Notes under the pieces: generated by a model
Told to the model about the DNA's origin: nothing
What the model saw: only the letters and a program-made list of their open reading frames with translations
Database searches by the model: none
Source: JAGTQI01 sp038868115
Lineage (GTDB): Archaea > Thermoproteota > Bathyarchaeia > Bathyarchaeales > Bathycorpusculaceae
Reading direction: 5' to 3'
Assembly (NCBI GenBank): GCA_038868115.1
Contig: JAWBXA010000003.1
Span: 21,921-85,920, forward strand
Length of the DNA: 64,000 nt
Position numbers and translations under genes: made by a program
Shown: in pieces, positions 17,241 to 26,319 of the stretch
How the letters are laid out: each line of letters opens with the position of its first letter
Position numbering within the stretch: position 1 is the stretch's first letter

Positions 17241-19376
17241 TCACTCGCCGCTGCTTGCTGGCACCGTCGCTGGTGGCAAGACAGCGGCTTTCTCAAAGGT
17301 TTTTCGGATAGTGAATTCCGCCTGTTTCCCATAGTTCCACTGGTCTACCGGGCGCAAATAGCCAACAACCCTTGAGTAGACTTCGCAGTTGGCTCCACAT
17401 TTTGGACACTGCCTATGTTCGCCGCTTAGGTAGCCGTGAGTTGGGCATATGCTGAAGGTTGGCGTTAATGTGAAGTATGGTAGGCGGAAGTTCCATGCCA
17501 CTTTGCGGACTAGCTCGGCTGCAGCTTTCCATGAGTAGAGCCTCTCGCCAAGATAGATGTGGAAGACTGTTCCGCCAGTATAGAGCGGCTGAAGCCTATC
17601 CTGATGCTCTAAAGCCTCGAAAAGGTCTGTTTCGTGGTCTACTGGAAGTTGGGATGAGTTCGTGTAGAAGGGTTCCGCGCCCTTAGCCAAATACCTTTCA
17701 TTAGCCACCTTAATATCTGGGTATTTGCGCTTATCTATGCGTGCCAAGCGGTAGCTAGCGCCTTCAGCCGGGGTTGCCTCCAAATTGTAGATGTTGCCCG
17801 TTTCCTCTTGGAAGTCTGCGAGTTTCTCCCTCATGAAGTTTAGCACTTTAACGGCGAAATCCAGTCCGTCCGGTGTTGCGATGCCATAGCCAAACAAGTT
17901 CAATATTGCCTCGTTCATGCCCACTAAGCCTATGGTTGAGAAGTGGTTCTTCCAGTACTTTCCAAAGGTTTCCTTGACGCCCCTGAGATAGCGTCTAGAA
18001 TATGGGTACAAGCCCTTCTCGGTGAACTGTTCCAAGACTTTGCGTTTTATCTCTAGGCTGTCTTTGGCTAGATCCATAAGCGCCTCTAAACGCTCAAAGA
18101 ATTCGTCTTCGTTTTTGGCTAAGTAGCCAATCCTGGGTAGGTTTAGGGTCACGACGCCTATGCTGCCAGTCAGCGGATTAGCCCCGAAAAAACCTCCACC
18201 CCGTTTTCGAAGTTCGCGGTTATCTATTCTTAGGCGGCAGCACATGCTTCTGACATCTTCCGGCTTCATGTCGCTGTTGACAAAGTTTGAGAAGTATGGT
18301 GCACCATATTTTGCTGCAACCTCAAAGATTTTCTGGGAGACCGGTGAGTCCCAGTCAAAATCTTTTGTTATGCAGTAAGTTGGTATTGGAAAAGTGAAGA
18401 CTCTTCCTTTGGCGTCGCCTTCGCTGAGAACCTTTGCGAAGGCTATGTTAAACATATCCATCTCCTTCTCCATGTCGCCATAGGTGGCGTCCATGACTCT
18501 ACCGCCAATTATGACAGGCTCGTCCTTCATGAATTCTGGAATTTTTAAGTCTAGTGTTACGTTTGTGAAGGGTGTCTGGAAGCCCACCCGTGTCGGCACG
18601 TTCATGTTGAAGAAGAACTCCTGAAGCGACTGTTCCACCTCTTTTTGGCTAAGCCCATCATAGCGTATAAAAGGCGCTAAATAAGTGTCAAAGTTTGAGA
18701 AGGCTTGGGCTCCGGCTGCCTCACCCTGCAATGTGTAGAAGAAGTTCACAACTTGTCCAAGGGCTGTTCTAAAGTGTTTAGCTGGAACGCTCTCAATTTT
18801 TCCAGAAACGCCGCCGAAACCTGTTAAAAGCAGGTCTTTGATGTCCCAGCCCACACAGTAGGGTCCAAGAACGCCTAGGTCGTGGATGTGGAAATCTCCT
18901 GAAAAGTGGGCGTCTGCAACATTTGGCGGATAAATCCGCGTAATCCAGTATTTGGCGATGACTGTGGACGATAAATAGTTGTTTAAGCCCTGCAGCGAAT
19001 AGCTCATGTTGGAGTTTTCCTTAACTCTCCAATCTTCCATGTCAAGATATTGATCTACAAGGTCTGCTTGGCTTAGGAGCCCTGCCAACTCCCTTATGTC
19101 TTGGTGCTGCTTGCGGTATAGGATGTAAGCCTTAGCTGTTCTTGCATGTCCATTCTCTATGAGGATTTTTTCTACAACGTCTTGAATTTCCTCAACTGTT
19201 GGGACACCGTCTTCTCCGAAGCGCCTTTTAAGCTCAGCTACCACTTGGTCGCTTAGCCGTTTCGCAAGTTCGCGATCTTTTCCGCCTACGGCTTTAGCTG
19301 CCTTCCAAATGGCATTTGTTATCCGCTCCTGGTCGAAGGGTTCTAACCTACCATCCCGCTTCCTAACAAACTTCAT
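17241..19376 (-). CDS. nrdD: Anaerobic ribonucleoside-triphosphate reductase
   Basis: 711 residues. An ATP-cone lies at about 1-90 (VRKRDGRLEPFDQERITNAI), for allosteric control. The catalytic barrel follows, with LNNYLSS, NFDTYLAPFIRYDG and CITKDFDWDSP. The C-terminus has the zinc site CPTHGYLSGEHRQCPKCGANC and the glycyl-radical loop RVVGYLRPV (Gly near 672). It makes dNTPs without oxygen, implying an anaerobic host. No intein. It lies between nrdR and nrdG in one operon. Confidence 0.97.
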   Translation of the reverse strand: MKFVRKRDGRLEPFDQERITNAIWKAAKAVGGKDRELAKRLSDQVVAELKRRFGEDGVPTVEEIQDVVEKILIENGHARTAKAYILYRKQHQDIRELAGLLSQADLVDQYLDMEDWRVKENSNMSYSLQGLNNYLSSTVIAKYWITRIYPPNVADAHFSGDFHIHDLGVLGPYCVGWDIKDLLLTGFGGVSGKIESVPAKHFRTALGQVVNFFYTLQGEAAGAQAFSNFDTYLAPFIRYDGLSQKEVEQSLQEFFFNMNVPTRVGFQTPFTNVTLDLKIPEFMKDEPVIIGGRVMDATYGDMEKEMDMFNIAFAKVLSEGDAKGRVFTFPIPTYCITKDFDWDSPVSQKIFEVAAKYGAPYFSNFVNSDMKPEDVRSMCCRLRIDNRELRKRGGGFFGANPLTGSIGVVTLNLPRIGYLAKNEDEFFERLEALMDLAKDSLEIKRKVLEQFTEKGLYPYSRRYLRGVKETFGKYWKNHFSTIGLVGMNEAILNLFGYGIATPDGLDFAVKVLNFMREKLADFQEETGNIYNLEATPAEGASYRLARIDKRKYPDIKVANERYLAKGAEPFYTNSSQLPVDHETDLFEALEHQDRLQPLYTGGTVFHIYLGERLYSWKAAAELVRKVAWNFRLPYFTLTPTFSICPTHGYLSGEHRQCPKCGANCEVYSRVVGYLRPVDQWNYGKQAEFTIRKTFEKAAVLPPATVPASSGE

Positions 19377-19382
19377 TTAGGT

Positions 19383-19826
19383 TCACCTAACCTCTTGAAG
19401 CACGCGACGGAAGTCCTCCGGTTCCTCAAATCTGCGGTAAACGGATGCAAAACGCACGTAAGCTACTCGGTCAAGGCTTTTCAAATGTTTCATTACTAAG
19501 TCGCCGATTTCTTGCGATGTAACTTCTTCCTTGCCCATAGCCATCAACTCCTGCCTAACTTTTTCTGCTAGTTCGTGGATTTGCTCCATTGTCACAGGTC
19601 TTTTTTCACAGGCCTTCTGCAAGCCTCTAACAATTTTGTTTAGGTCGAAGCGTTCAAGCCTGTCATCACGTTTCCGCACCATCAATTCAATGGTTTCTAT
19701 GTATTCGTAGGTTGTGAAGCGTTTTCCGCAGTTGGCACATTCCTTTCTCCTTCTTATAGTGTTGTCTGACGAGTCGCGGGTTTCAAGGGTTTTTATGTTC
19801 TCCGAGCCGCAGTAGGGGCACTTCAT
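19383..19826 (-). CDS. nrdR: NrdR-type regulator of ribonucleotide reductase
   Basis: 147 residues. The N-terminal zinc ribbon is CPYCGSENIKTLETRDS ... CANCGKRFTTYEYIE. An ATP-cone follows at about 49-140 (VRKRDDRLERFDLNKIVRGLQKACEKRPVT, then VAYVRFASVYRRFEE). NrdR represses nrd genes when its cone binds dATP. It is the first gene of nrdR-nrdD-nrdG, with two NrdR-box-like sites just upstream, so it probably controls itself and the reductase. NrdR is mostly bacterial, so its presence in an archaeon suggests old transfer. Confidence 0.96.
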   Translation of the reverse strand: MKCPYCGSENIKTLETRDSSDNTIRRRKECANCGKRFTTYEYIETIELMVRKRDDRLERFDLNKIVRGLQKACEKRPVTMEQIHELAEKVRQELMAMGKEEVTSQEIGDLVMKHLKSLDRVAYVRFASVYRRFEEPEDFRRVLQEVR

Positions 19827-19842
19827 GGCTTCACGTCACGTG

Positions 19843-19891
19843 CTTCAAATAATAGTGTTTAAACGTTATTTTCAAGCACTAAATATAGTGT
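19843..19891 (-). promoter_or_regulatory. Paired NrdR-box-like operator upstream of nrdR
   Basis: The 16-mer at 19876-19891 (GCACTAAATATAGTGT) matches the NrdR box acaCwAtATaTwGtgt at 14 of 16 positions. A weaker copy at 19843-19858 (CTTCAAATAATAGTGT) matches at about 10. Their spacing is 33 bases, about three helical turns, as in bacterial NrdR site pairs. Both lie 17-65 bases before the nrdR ATG, overlapping the promoter. Confidence 0.6.
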
Positions 19892-20212
19892 AGCTTTTTA
19901 AACTTTATGTAACAAAAATGTAAACACAAGCCAGAACCAAAGCCGTCGATAAACAAAATTCAGTGCTAATCAGATAGTGAATAACCGAGATTTCCAAACA
20001 TTTTAGAAGCGTTGACAACCGAAAAAAACCACAATTTTAAAAGGCTTTCGTTTAAAGAAGTTCCATCCTTAAAGGAGGAGAAATTTTCCCGTTAAAAAGC
20101 GTAAAAACTGAAAAATTTTAAATATGAGAATTTTACTGCCAAGTTGGTAACGCTTATTTCCGACTTTGCTCTTGTCAAGAAATGTTCTGGACTTAAGGAT
20201 CGCGGCTTTTAC
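19892..20212. other. About 320 bases without a gene
   Basis: AT-rich sequence upstream of the nrdR operon and before the decayed acetyltransferase. I see no RNA or intact reading frame. A short stretch near 20150-20215 (frame ISDFALVKKCSGLKDRGFYM) could be the first residues of the decayed gene. Confidence 0.4.
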
Positions 20213-20670
20213 ATGTGAAGACGCCCTATCCTAGTTAGGCTGCTTAATGAGAAGTATGCTTATTCCTATGAGTTTATTCCATACATCGTTGAAAAGCTTC
20301 TAAAAGAGATTAAGAAGCGAAACCTTGGGCTGTATAGCCCTCCATGCGGGACATCATGGAAAACCCTTGTCGCCAGTTCCAGAAGGCACCGTTATCAGAA
20401 GCCTAAAACCAAACGAGGGAAAAACCATCATCGAAACTGTAAACACAGGTGTGGTTGGAAAGGCTTAGGAAAGGCAAAATAGTCTCAGCCGTGACATCAA
20501 GACCAGACACGGAATACAACTATTTTAAAGCCAGCATGGGCTATCTCGAACCAGCCGCGACACTACCAGAATACAGAGGACGGAATTCGGCTTTAACCTA
20601 CCGCGCCATGAACTTGGCGCTCCACATAGCTAAGAAGAACACGCCTTCAGTCACTCTTCTGAAAATTTAG
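20213..20670 (+). pseudogene. Decayed GNAT-family acetyltransferase
   Basis: No single frame spans it. One frame from about 20219 reads RPILVRLLNEKYAYSYEFIP and then IVEKLLKEIKKRNLGLYS, a typical GNAT N-terminal half. After frame changes the last frame (20449-20670) reads IVSAVTSRPDTEYNYFKASM and then GYLEPAATLPEYRGR with RAMNLALHIAKKN. The PEYRGR piece resembles the acetyl-CoA loop. Stops and shifts separate the pieces, so it looks inactivated. Family call is tentative. Confidence 0.45.
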
Positions 20671-20772
20671 GCTTCGTGGTTCAGCACGTTTGGAAGTTTA
20701 TGCAAAAAATTTAGTTAAATAAACACGTTTTGAAAGGGGTAAGAATGAGAAATTTGGAAAATTCTGGAAATT

Positions 20773-21240
20773 TTATGGACGCTTCTGGACTGTCTTCTCA
20801 GCCTCCAACTCCTTCACTCTAGTTTCAATAAATTCAGCGACTTTTTCTTGGCTGTAGCGTTTCTCCTCCTCGTACTTTCGCAGTTGTTCCTTGATGGTGG
20901 CCAGAACCTTGTCTATGTCAAAGGGCTTAAGTATGTAGGCGTCTGCACCGCGGTTAACGGCTTCTATGGCGTTCTGCAGCGTCGGATAACCTGTTATAAT
21001 TATTTTCCGCATCTTCGGCACAGTGTCCTTAATCTTTGTTAGGAGTTCTATGCCCTCCATGTCTGGTAAACGGATATCTATTAGAGCTAAGTTGTAGACA
21101 TTTCGCTTGGTCTTATCTATGGCTTTCTTTGCGTTTTCAGCTTCGTCGACTGTGTAGCCCTCCTCTTCCAGTATGGTTGTTAAGACTTTTCTTATGTTTT
21201 CGTCGTCGTCAACAATGAGGATTCTTGCATTTTCAGCCAT
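20773..21240 (-). CDS. Response regulator, receiver domain
   Basis: 155 residues. The receiver covers 5-122: acidic Asp11/Asp12 (ILIVDDDEN), phosphoacceptor Asp55 (LALIDIRLPD), Thr83 (IITGYP) and Lys105 (YILKPFD). A charged helix follows (about 123-155) with no DNA-binding domain, so it probably acts by protein contact. Its ATG lies 49 bases inside the 3' end of the histidine kinase gene, so the two are coupled and the kinase is its likely phosphodonor. Confidence 0.95.
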   Translation of the reverse strand: MAENARILIVDDDENIRKVLTTILEEEGYTVDEAENAKKAIDKTKRNVYNLALIDIRLPDMEGIELLTKIKDTVPKMRKIIITGYPTLQNAIEAVNRGADAYILKPFDIDKVLATIKEQLRKYEEEKRYSQEKVAEFIETRVKELEAEKTVQKRP

Positions 21241-24200
21241 ATTTTCTCACCTCCTTCTTCTTTTATTTCGGGTTCCAATGGAAGGGTTACCGTGAAGGTT
21301 GAACCCTTACCTAAAGCGCTTTCAGCTGTTATGGTGCCCCCGTGGGCTTCAACAAAACGTTTACAAATGGATAAGCCGAAACCCATACCTTTAGCCTTGG
21401 TCGTAAAAAGTGGTGTCCAAATCTTCTTCATGGTTTCCTTTGACATGCCAACCCCAGTGTCTGAAACAGCAAACTCAACTTTCCCACCCTTTCTTCCACA
21501 ACTTATTGTTAAAGTTCCACCCCTGGGCATGGCGTCCACAGCATTCCTAATCAAATTTGCAAGAATCCGCTTAACCTTCTCAAAGTCAGCCCTTAGCTTC
21601 GGCGAATCGCGGACAATTTTTACCACGTGAATATTGCTTGGAATCTCAACAGAAGCAAGTGCTTCTTCTACTAAAGCCCTCGGGCTTACTTCAGTTATGT
21701 CAAGCTTTACTTCCCCTGAATAATCCAAAAGGTCATTTATTATCTTGTTGGAATAGCTAATGTTCCTCTCTATAAGGTTAAGCATCTCCATAACCTTCCT
21801 ATCCTCAGTCTGGCTTAGCCTCCTCTTGAGATAGTATGCAGCACCGGCCATGCTTGCCAACGGATTGCGAAGGTCGTGTCCCACCATTCCAGCTAACTCG
21901 CCTACAACGGCTAACCTCTGAGCCCTAAGCAGTCTATCTTGTATCTTCCGCAGCTCTCTTGTTCGCTCCTCCACCTTTTGCTCAAGCTTGTCAGCATAAA
22001 CTCGAAGCTCCTTTTTAGCCTTTTTATAACCCTCAATGAGCTCAGCGTTCTCGATGGTTATTGCCGCCTGATGTAAGAAGAGCTCTAGTGGCATTAATGA
22101 CTCCTTTGTTGGTTTTTTTCCATCAATAGGGTCGTCCATGCTCAAAATGCCAACTATTTTGCCTTCCGGTGTACGCAGCGGAGCATAAAGCAAGTCTTGC
22201 GGATGCCAGGCCACCATGTCCTCCTCAGACAAGCGGCCTGGAACAGCAATCGTCATGTACTGTTTTTCTGCAGCATCTAATGGAATTTCTGGCGAAATGT
22301 GGAAGAAGTTTTCCCTAATCCACGGATCCCTCCAAGGTATGTAGTAGAACCCGCCAATCTTGTACTTCTCAAACTTTGGACCTAGACGCTCTTTCCAAAC
22401 GTGTCCCGGAACCCTTATTTCTTTTAGGAGTTTACTCTCCCCTTCTATCAAGCCTACTGCTATGACCTCTTTTGGTTCAAGGTTTTCGTCTACACGCCCA
22501 ATAACCACCCTTCCCCAGCCGAAACGCTGTATCGCCTTTGCTATCTCTTTAAGTCTTTTACGGGCATCCTTAATCGTCATTATTTTTGTAGAGTTCCGCA
22601 TCAAGTTTTCAAGTTTTTCCGAGAGTTCTTCAAGGTTTTCTCTCTTCTCTATGTTGCTTAATGCTATTGCAACGTGGGAAGCCAGTATTTCAAGAAGCCT
22701 TTTATCATCCTCGTCGAAGGCTGCCAGCTTTTCGCTTTCAACATTTAACACGCCCAAAACTTTTTTTCCTATGGTCATTGGTGTTACAAGTTCTGAAAGG
22801 GCTCCTATGCGACCTTCTACATAGGCTTTCTCTTTTCTAACATCTGAAACAATTATTGACTTCTTAGTAGTAGCCGCTTTAACGGTTATGCCTTTCCCGC
22901 CGTCAAGCGGAAGCTTAAAGGAGGAAAACTTTGGAGATCCTCGGTGAGCCACTCTTTCCAAGAAGTTATCTTTTACCAAGAGAATTGAGGCGTAATCAAA
23001 ACCGAGAGTTTTCTCCATGGCGTCTAAAGCCAGTCGGTAAATTTCCTTAACGGATTTAGCATTATTGAGCCTCTTTGCGTAAATGTTTAGCTCCAAAAGC
23101 CTCTTCTCGAAGAGTTTTCTCTCTTCCTCAAGCCTAACACGTTCTGTTATATCTAGCACTTGCGCTATGGTGCGCATCTGGCCTTTGACGTCTCTTAATA
23201 TTACGGCTTTAACTTCAATTTCTCTTTCAGCGCCGTTCTTCCTAACTATCTTTAGCTTGCATTCTGAAAGAATCTTCTCCTGATCTTCATGTTGTCCTAC
23301 CTGTATGCAAAACTTCTTGTTCGTAAAAAGTGCCTTATATTCTTCTGTTAGGAATCTTCTGAAGTCCTCCCCCACTATCTCCTCTTTCGGATATCCTAAA
23401 ATTTTAGAAAGCTCATCATTAGCATAAGTAATTTTGTAGTTGTCATCTATCATTGCTATGCCGACATGGGAATTTTCAACGATTAAGCGGAAGAGTTCCT
23501 CCCTTTCTATTAACTTCTCTTCAATAAGTTTATGTTCTGTTATGTCTCTGCTTACTCCAATTAGACCGGCTACGTTTCCGTTTTTGTCGCGGATTGGAAC
23601 TTTAATCGTGTCAAAAAATCTTTTGTTGCCTTTTTCGTCAATTGTGTGTTCCTCAACACGGACTGCGACGCCCTTGCTGAGCACTTCTTCGTCGCTTTTA
23701 CGGCATTGAGCAGCTAAATCCGGTGGGAGAAGCTCCTCATCCCGCTTTCCGATAATCTCCTCTTTTTTTAAGCCTACAAACTTTTCGAAAGCGCTGTTTA
23801 CTATTAGGTTTCGCCTTCCAGAATCCTTGAAATATACAATGTCTGGAATTGCCTGAATCAAAGTGTGAAGGGTTGTTGTAATTCTTTGAAGGTTATCCTC
23901 GTAGGCTTTGCGGCTTGTCACGTCGCGGGCTATTCCAAGCTCGCCAACAATCTTTCCATCTTCGATCAAAGGCACACTTGTGAATTCGCCGATCAAATAT
24001 TCGCCTGACTTCGAGCGGATACGGAGCTCAACTACTTCAGGCTTGCCGGCAAGGGTTTTCTGGAAGGAATCTATAGCTTTTTCAAGGTCTTCCGGATGTA
24101 TAAGCTCGGTGAAGGGTCTTCCAACCCAATCCTCACATTTCCAGCCAGTAATTTTCTCAAAGGCTGGATTAAGTGAAATAATCCTCCCATCAGATGAGAT

Positions 24201-24647
24201 GCTATAGATTACGTCTGGAGCGGCCTCCACAAGGTTGCGGTACTGCTTTTCACTTTCAGTCAAAGCCTTCTCCATTTTCTTATTGGCAGTTACATCTATG
24301 GCGATTTCTAATCGGACATACTTGTTTCCAGGCCAAATTATAGCTTTGTCTATACACTTGTACCATTGATTTCTTTCTTTGTAGTGGCGCTCCCATACGT
24401 GGTTTTTTCCAAGGTTTTCTCCGAAAATGTATTTGTTAGTACATAACTCGCATGGACTTTTGACGCCATGAATAACCTCGTAACATTTTCTTCCGACAAC
24501 TTCCTCACCGAAAACCTCTTTAAACTTGTCATTTGCGAAAAGTATCTCGTAGGTTTCAGGGTCCGTCACATAAACTAGACAATCTAAACCGTCAAATAAT
24601 TTATGAAGCCCTTCCAAAACATGGGCTACGTTTTCGTCCCTTTCCAT
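21192..24647 (-). CDS. Multi-PAS/GAF sensor histidine kinase
   Basis: 1151 residues, no membrane helix, so cytoplasmic. PAS units lie at about 8-125, 130-250, 255-375 and 378-505. The first holds a Cys pair in PCELCTNK that could bind metal or sense redox. GAF-like regions follow at about 535-680 and 700-890, then a coiled coil. The H box is GHDLRNPLASM with His near 923. ATP-binding boxes are LIRNAVDAMPRGG, SDTGVGMS and KGMGFGLSICKRF near 1030-1100. It phosphorylates the overlapping receiver protein. It is downstream of two small paralogues, which may be input or output modules. Confidence 0.95.
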   Translation of the reverse strand: MERDENVAHVLEGLHKLFDGLDCLVYVTDPETYEILFANDKFKEVFGEEVVGRKCYEVIHGVKSPCELCTNKYIFGENLGKNHVWERHYKERNQWYKCIDKAIIWPGNKYVRLEIAIDVTANKKMEKALTESEKQYRNLVEAAPDVIYSISSDGRIISLNPAFEKITGWKCEDWVGRPFTELIHPEDLEKAIDSFQKTLAGKPEVVELRIRSKSGEYLIGEFTSVPLIEDGKIVGELGIARDVTSRKAYEDNLQRITTTLHTLIQAIPDIVYFKDSGRRNLIVNSAFEKFVGLKKEEIIGKRDEELLPPDLAAQCRKSDEEVLSKGVAVRVEEHTIDEKGNKRFFDTIKVPIRDKNGNVAGLIGVSRDITEHKLIEEKLIEREELFRLIVENSHVGIAMIDDNYKITYANDELSKILGYPKEEIVGEDFRRFLTEEYKALFTNKKFCIQVGQHEDQEKILSECKLKIVRKNGAEREIEVKAVILRDVKGQMRTIAQVLDITERVRLEEERKLFEKRLLELNIYAKRLNNAKSVKEIYRLALDAMEKTLGFDYASILLVKDNFLERVAHRGSPKFSSFKLPLDGGKGITVKAATTKKSIIVSDVRKEKAYVEGRIGALSELVTPMTIGKKVLGVLNVESEKLAAFDEDDKRLLEILASHVAIALSNIEKRENLEELSEKLENLMRNSTKIMTIKDARKRLKEIAKAIQRFGWGRVVIGRVDENLEPKEVIAVGLIEGESKLLKEIRVPGHVWKERLGPKFEKYKIGGFYYIPWRDPWIRENFFHISPEIPLDAAEKQYMTIAVPGRLSEEDMVAWHPQDLLYAPLRTPEGKIVGILSMDDPIDGKKPTKESLMPLELFLHQAAITIENAELIEGYKKAKKELRVYADKLEQKVEERTRELRKIQDRLLRAQRLAVVGELAGMVGHDLRNPLASMAGAAYYLKRRLSQTEDRKVMEMLNLIERNISYSNKIINDLLDYSGEVKLDITEVSPRALVEEALASVEIPSNIHVVKIVRDSPKLRADFEKVKRILANLIRNAVDAMPRGGTLTISCGRKGGKVEFAVSDTGVGMSKETMKKIWTPLFTTKAKGMGFGLSICKRFVEAHGGTITAESALGKGSTFTVTLPLEPEIKEEGGEKIWLKMQESSLLTTTKT

Positions 24648-24650
24648 GTT

Positions 24651-24989
24651 TTAGGTATCACCCAAAAAACGCGCTTTTTTTAAGCTTTCCACGCTGTTTA
24701 TTAAGTTTAGATGTTTTTCTGACTCTTCAAACTTCAGTTGAAACTTGTCGTAAAGCTTTTTCAGTATGAGCGTTTCTAGGTATGGCGCTCCAGGTCCGAA
24801 GATTTTTTCTAGGGCTTTTTGGAATTCTGTTAGGTTTTGGGGGATTTCTTCTCGTTTTATTTTAAAGGTGTTTTCCAAGTGATATAGGATGGCTTGTTTT
24901 GGCGTGTCACCAAGGGTTAATAATCCCTCTTCTATGGCTTCTAGGAATTTTTTTTGGATGTCTTTTGGAGGCAACGCCCTTCGCCACAA
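24651..24989 (-). CDS. Small helical protein paired with the kinase (NitrOD5-like?)
   Basis: 112 residues: KKFLEAIEEGLLTLGDTPKQ, then AILYHLENTFKIKREEIPQN, then LEKIFGPGAPYLETLILKKLYDKF. It is paralogous to the 25069-25401 product through the pattern 'lEAideaLasLGdsakqaIyyHLEkkFkIkreEIP...f...LekIFG.GA.fLEiLilk.LY'. I recall similar domains as output units in Thaumarchaeota and Bathyarchaeia (NitrOD5), but this name is not verified. It ends 4 bases before the kinase ATG. Start is a TTG, at 24989 or 24974. Confidence 0.75.
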   Translation of the reverse strand: MWRRALPPKDIQKKFLEAIEEGLLTLGDTPKQAILYHLENTFKIKREEIPQNLTEFQKALEKIFGPGAPYLETLILKKLYDKFQLKFEESEKHLNLINSVESLKKARFLGDT

Positions 24990-25068
24990 GTATATTGAAT
25001 CTTAAGACGCATTAAATCTTTTCGAAAACAGAATTAAAATCCTTATGAATTCAAAATCAATAAAACAC

Positions 25069-25401
25069 TTAACGCTTAGCCTTACCCTTCATAAAGCTCT
25101 CCCTAGCAGCCTCTACATAATTCACAAAGATGAACTCTTTTCGCTCATTCCATTCAAAGGGCTTACCAATGCGGTTATAAAGCCCCTTCATTACTAGGAT
25201 TTCAAGGAAATGTGCGCCAATGCCAAAAATTTTCTCTAAACCTTCAGCAAAATCCTTTATGCGGTTTGGGATTTCCTCTCTTGGTATTTTAAACTTTTTT
25301 TCTAGGTGATAATAAATCGACCGTTTCGCCGATTCGCCAAGCGAAGCTAAAGCCTCGTCAACAGCCTCAAGCAATATTTCATCAAAGCTTTTATCTGTCA
25401 A
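25069..25401 (-). CDS. Paralogue of the small kinase-associated protein
   Basis: 110 residues: DEILLEAVDEALASLGESAK, then RSIYYHLEKKFKIPREEIPN, then LEKIFGIGAHFLEILVMKGLYNRIG, ending in basic KGKAKR. It shares the layout and many residues with the 24651-24989 product, so the two look like a tandem duplication. An 80-base gap separates the two genes. Upstream GGAG precedes its ATG. A helical signalling module of unknown ligand is the most likely reading. Confidence 0.75.
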   Translation of the reverse strand: MTDKSFDEILLEAVDEALASLGESAKRSIYYHLEKKFKIPREEIPNRIKDFAEGLEKIFGIGAHFLEILVMKGLYNRIGKPFEWNERKEFIFVNYVEAARESFMKGKAKR

Positions 25402-25520
25402 CTCTAGCTCCTCTTTCCTCCTAAATTGCCCATCCAGCGTAGAGTAACGTTTTATCCTCTTTTATTATAAAAATTTATGCAGCCCCTCAATTTTAGATTA
25501 TTGATTAGATATGATCGAAT

Positions 25521-25838
25521 TTAAGGTTTTGGGGGTTTGCTTGCAGACATGTTCCTTCTTTTAGGCTTAGCTCCTTCGCCGGTGCCAAGTCTTCTTGGCA
25601 ACTCTTCTAGAATTTCCTTTTGCTCAGCGATTAGACTACTTTGAGCTTCAGTGTATTCTGTTATGTTCCGTGCAATGGGCTTGGGCGCAAAACTTGTTAA
25701 GGAAAACACTACAATTGGTGGAACACCATATGTGGAAAATATGAAAGCTAAACAATGAGGAATTGCAAAAACGATGAGTATGCTAAGTTTCCTAATACAA
25801 ATGAAAGCATACCTGTTCTGAGCTAGAAACTCTGCCAA
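25521..25838 (-). pseudogene. Possible remnant of a PAS-containing protein
   Basis: An open frame of 105 residues. The C-terminal half reads PKPIARNITEYTEAQSSLIA and EQKEILEELPRR, like the end of a PAS domain running into a linker ('giaRDITEykeAq..L..e'). The N-terminal half (ICIRKLSILIVFAIPHCLAF) does not fit a PAS fold and is probably noncoding. It lies upstream of the sensor kinase cluster, so it may be the tail of a lost sensor. It could also be chance. Confidence 0.3.
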
Positions 25839-26004
25839 AGCTTAATCAGTTTCGCTTCTTAACTTTTTATGCCGATTTCATCCTTTAAGCTTTAAAGTCA
25901 TTTCAAAACCATCTAACTATCGGTTCTATTTAGATTTCTGATTCATAAAACCTTTTTGAAACCCGGCCCATTTTAGCCATGAAAAGCGACATGGTGCATT
26001 ACGG

Positions 26005-26187
26005 TTGAAGGTTGAGTCAGCAATAGTTGTAACCGTTGCAATATGTGTCTTCCTAACCTTCTACTTCTCATATTTGTCTCTCCAAGCCTTTGAAGATGCA
26101 ATAAAAAAGCAGTTTATCGTGCTTGCCTTGGCATCTCTCCTCACTGGTGCGATAATATTTGGTGTCTCGTTATTTACCTCGGAATAG
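26005..26187 (+). CDS. Small two-helix membrane protein
   Basis: 60 residues. Two hydrophobic segments, about 6-26 (AIVVTVAICVFLTFYFSYLS) and 38-56 (FIVLALASLLTGAIIFGVSL), are separated by a charged loop FEDAIKKQ. A TTG start at 26005 follows GGTTGA. No family recognised. Its hydrophobic pattern supports coding but its small size limits certainty. Confidence 0.5.
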   Translation: MKVESAIVVTVAICVFLTFYFSYLSLQAFEDAIKKQFIVLALASLLTGAIIFGVSLFTSE

Positions 26188-26319
26188 GAAAGATTTTCAT
26201 AAAAGTTAGCCAAACGGGATCCAAGGAAGCGAAGAAAGCAAAAACTAATCACATTTTTGGAAAGTTAAAGCGTAAGACTTTTTGTCAGTTTTAGAGTTAT
26301 TTTCTGAGGTAAAGAAGTT

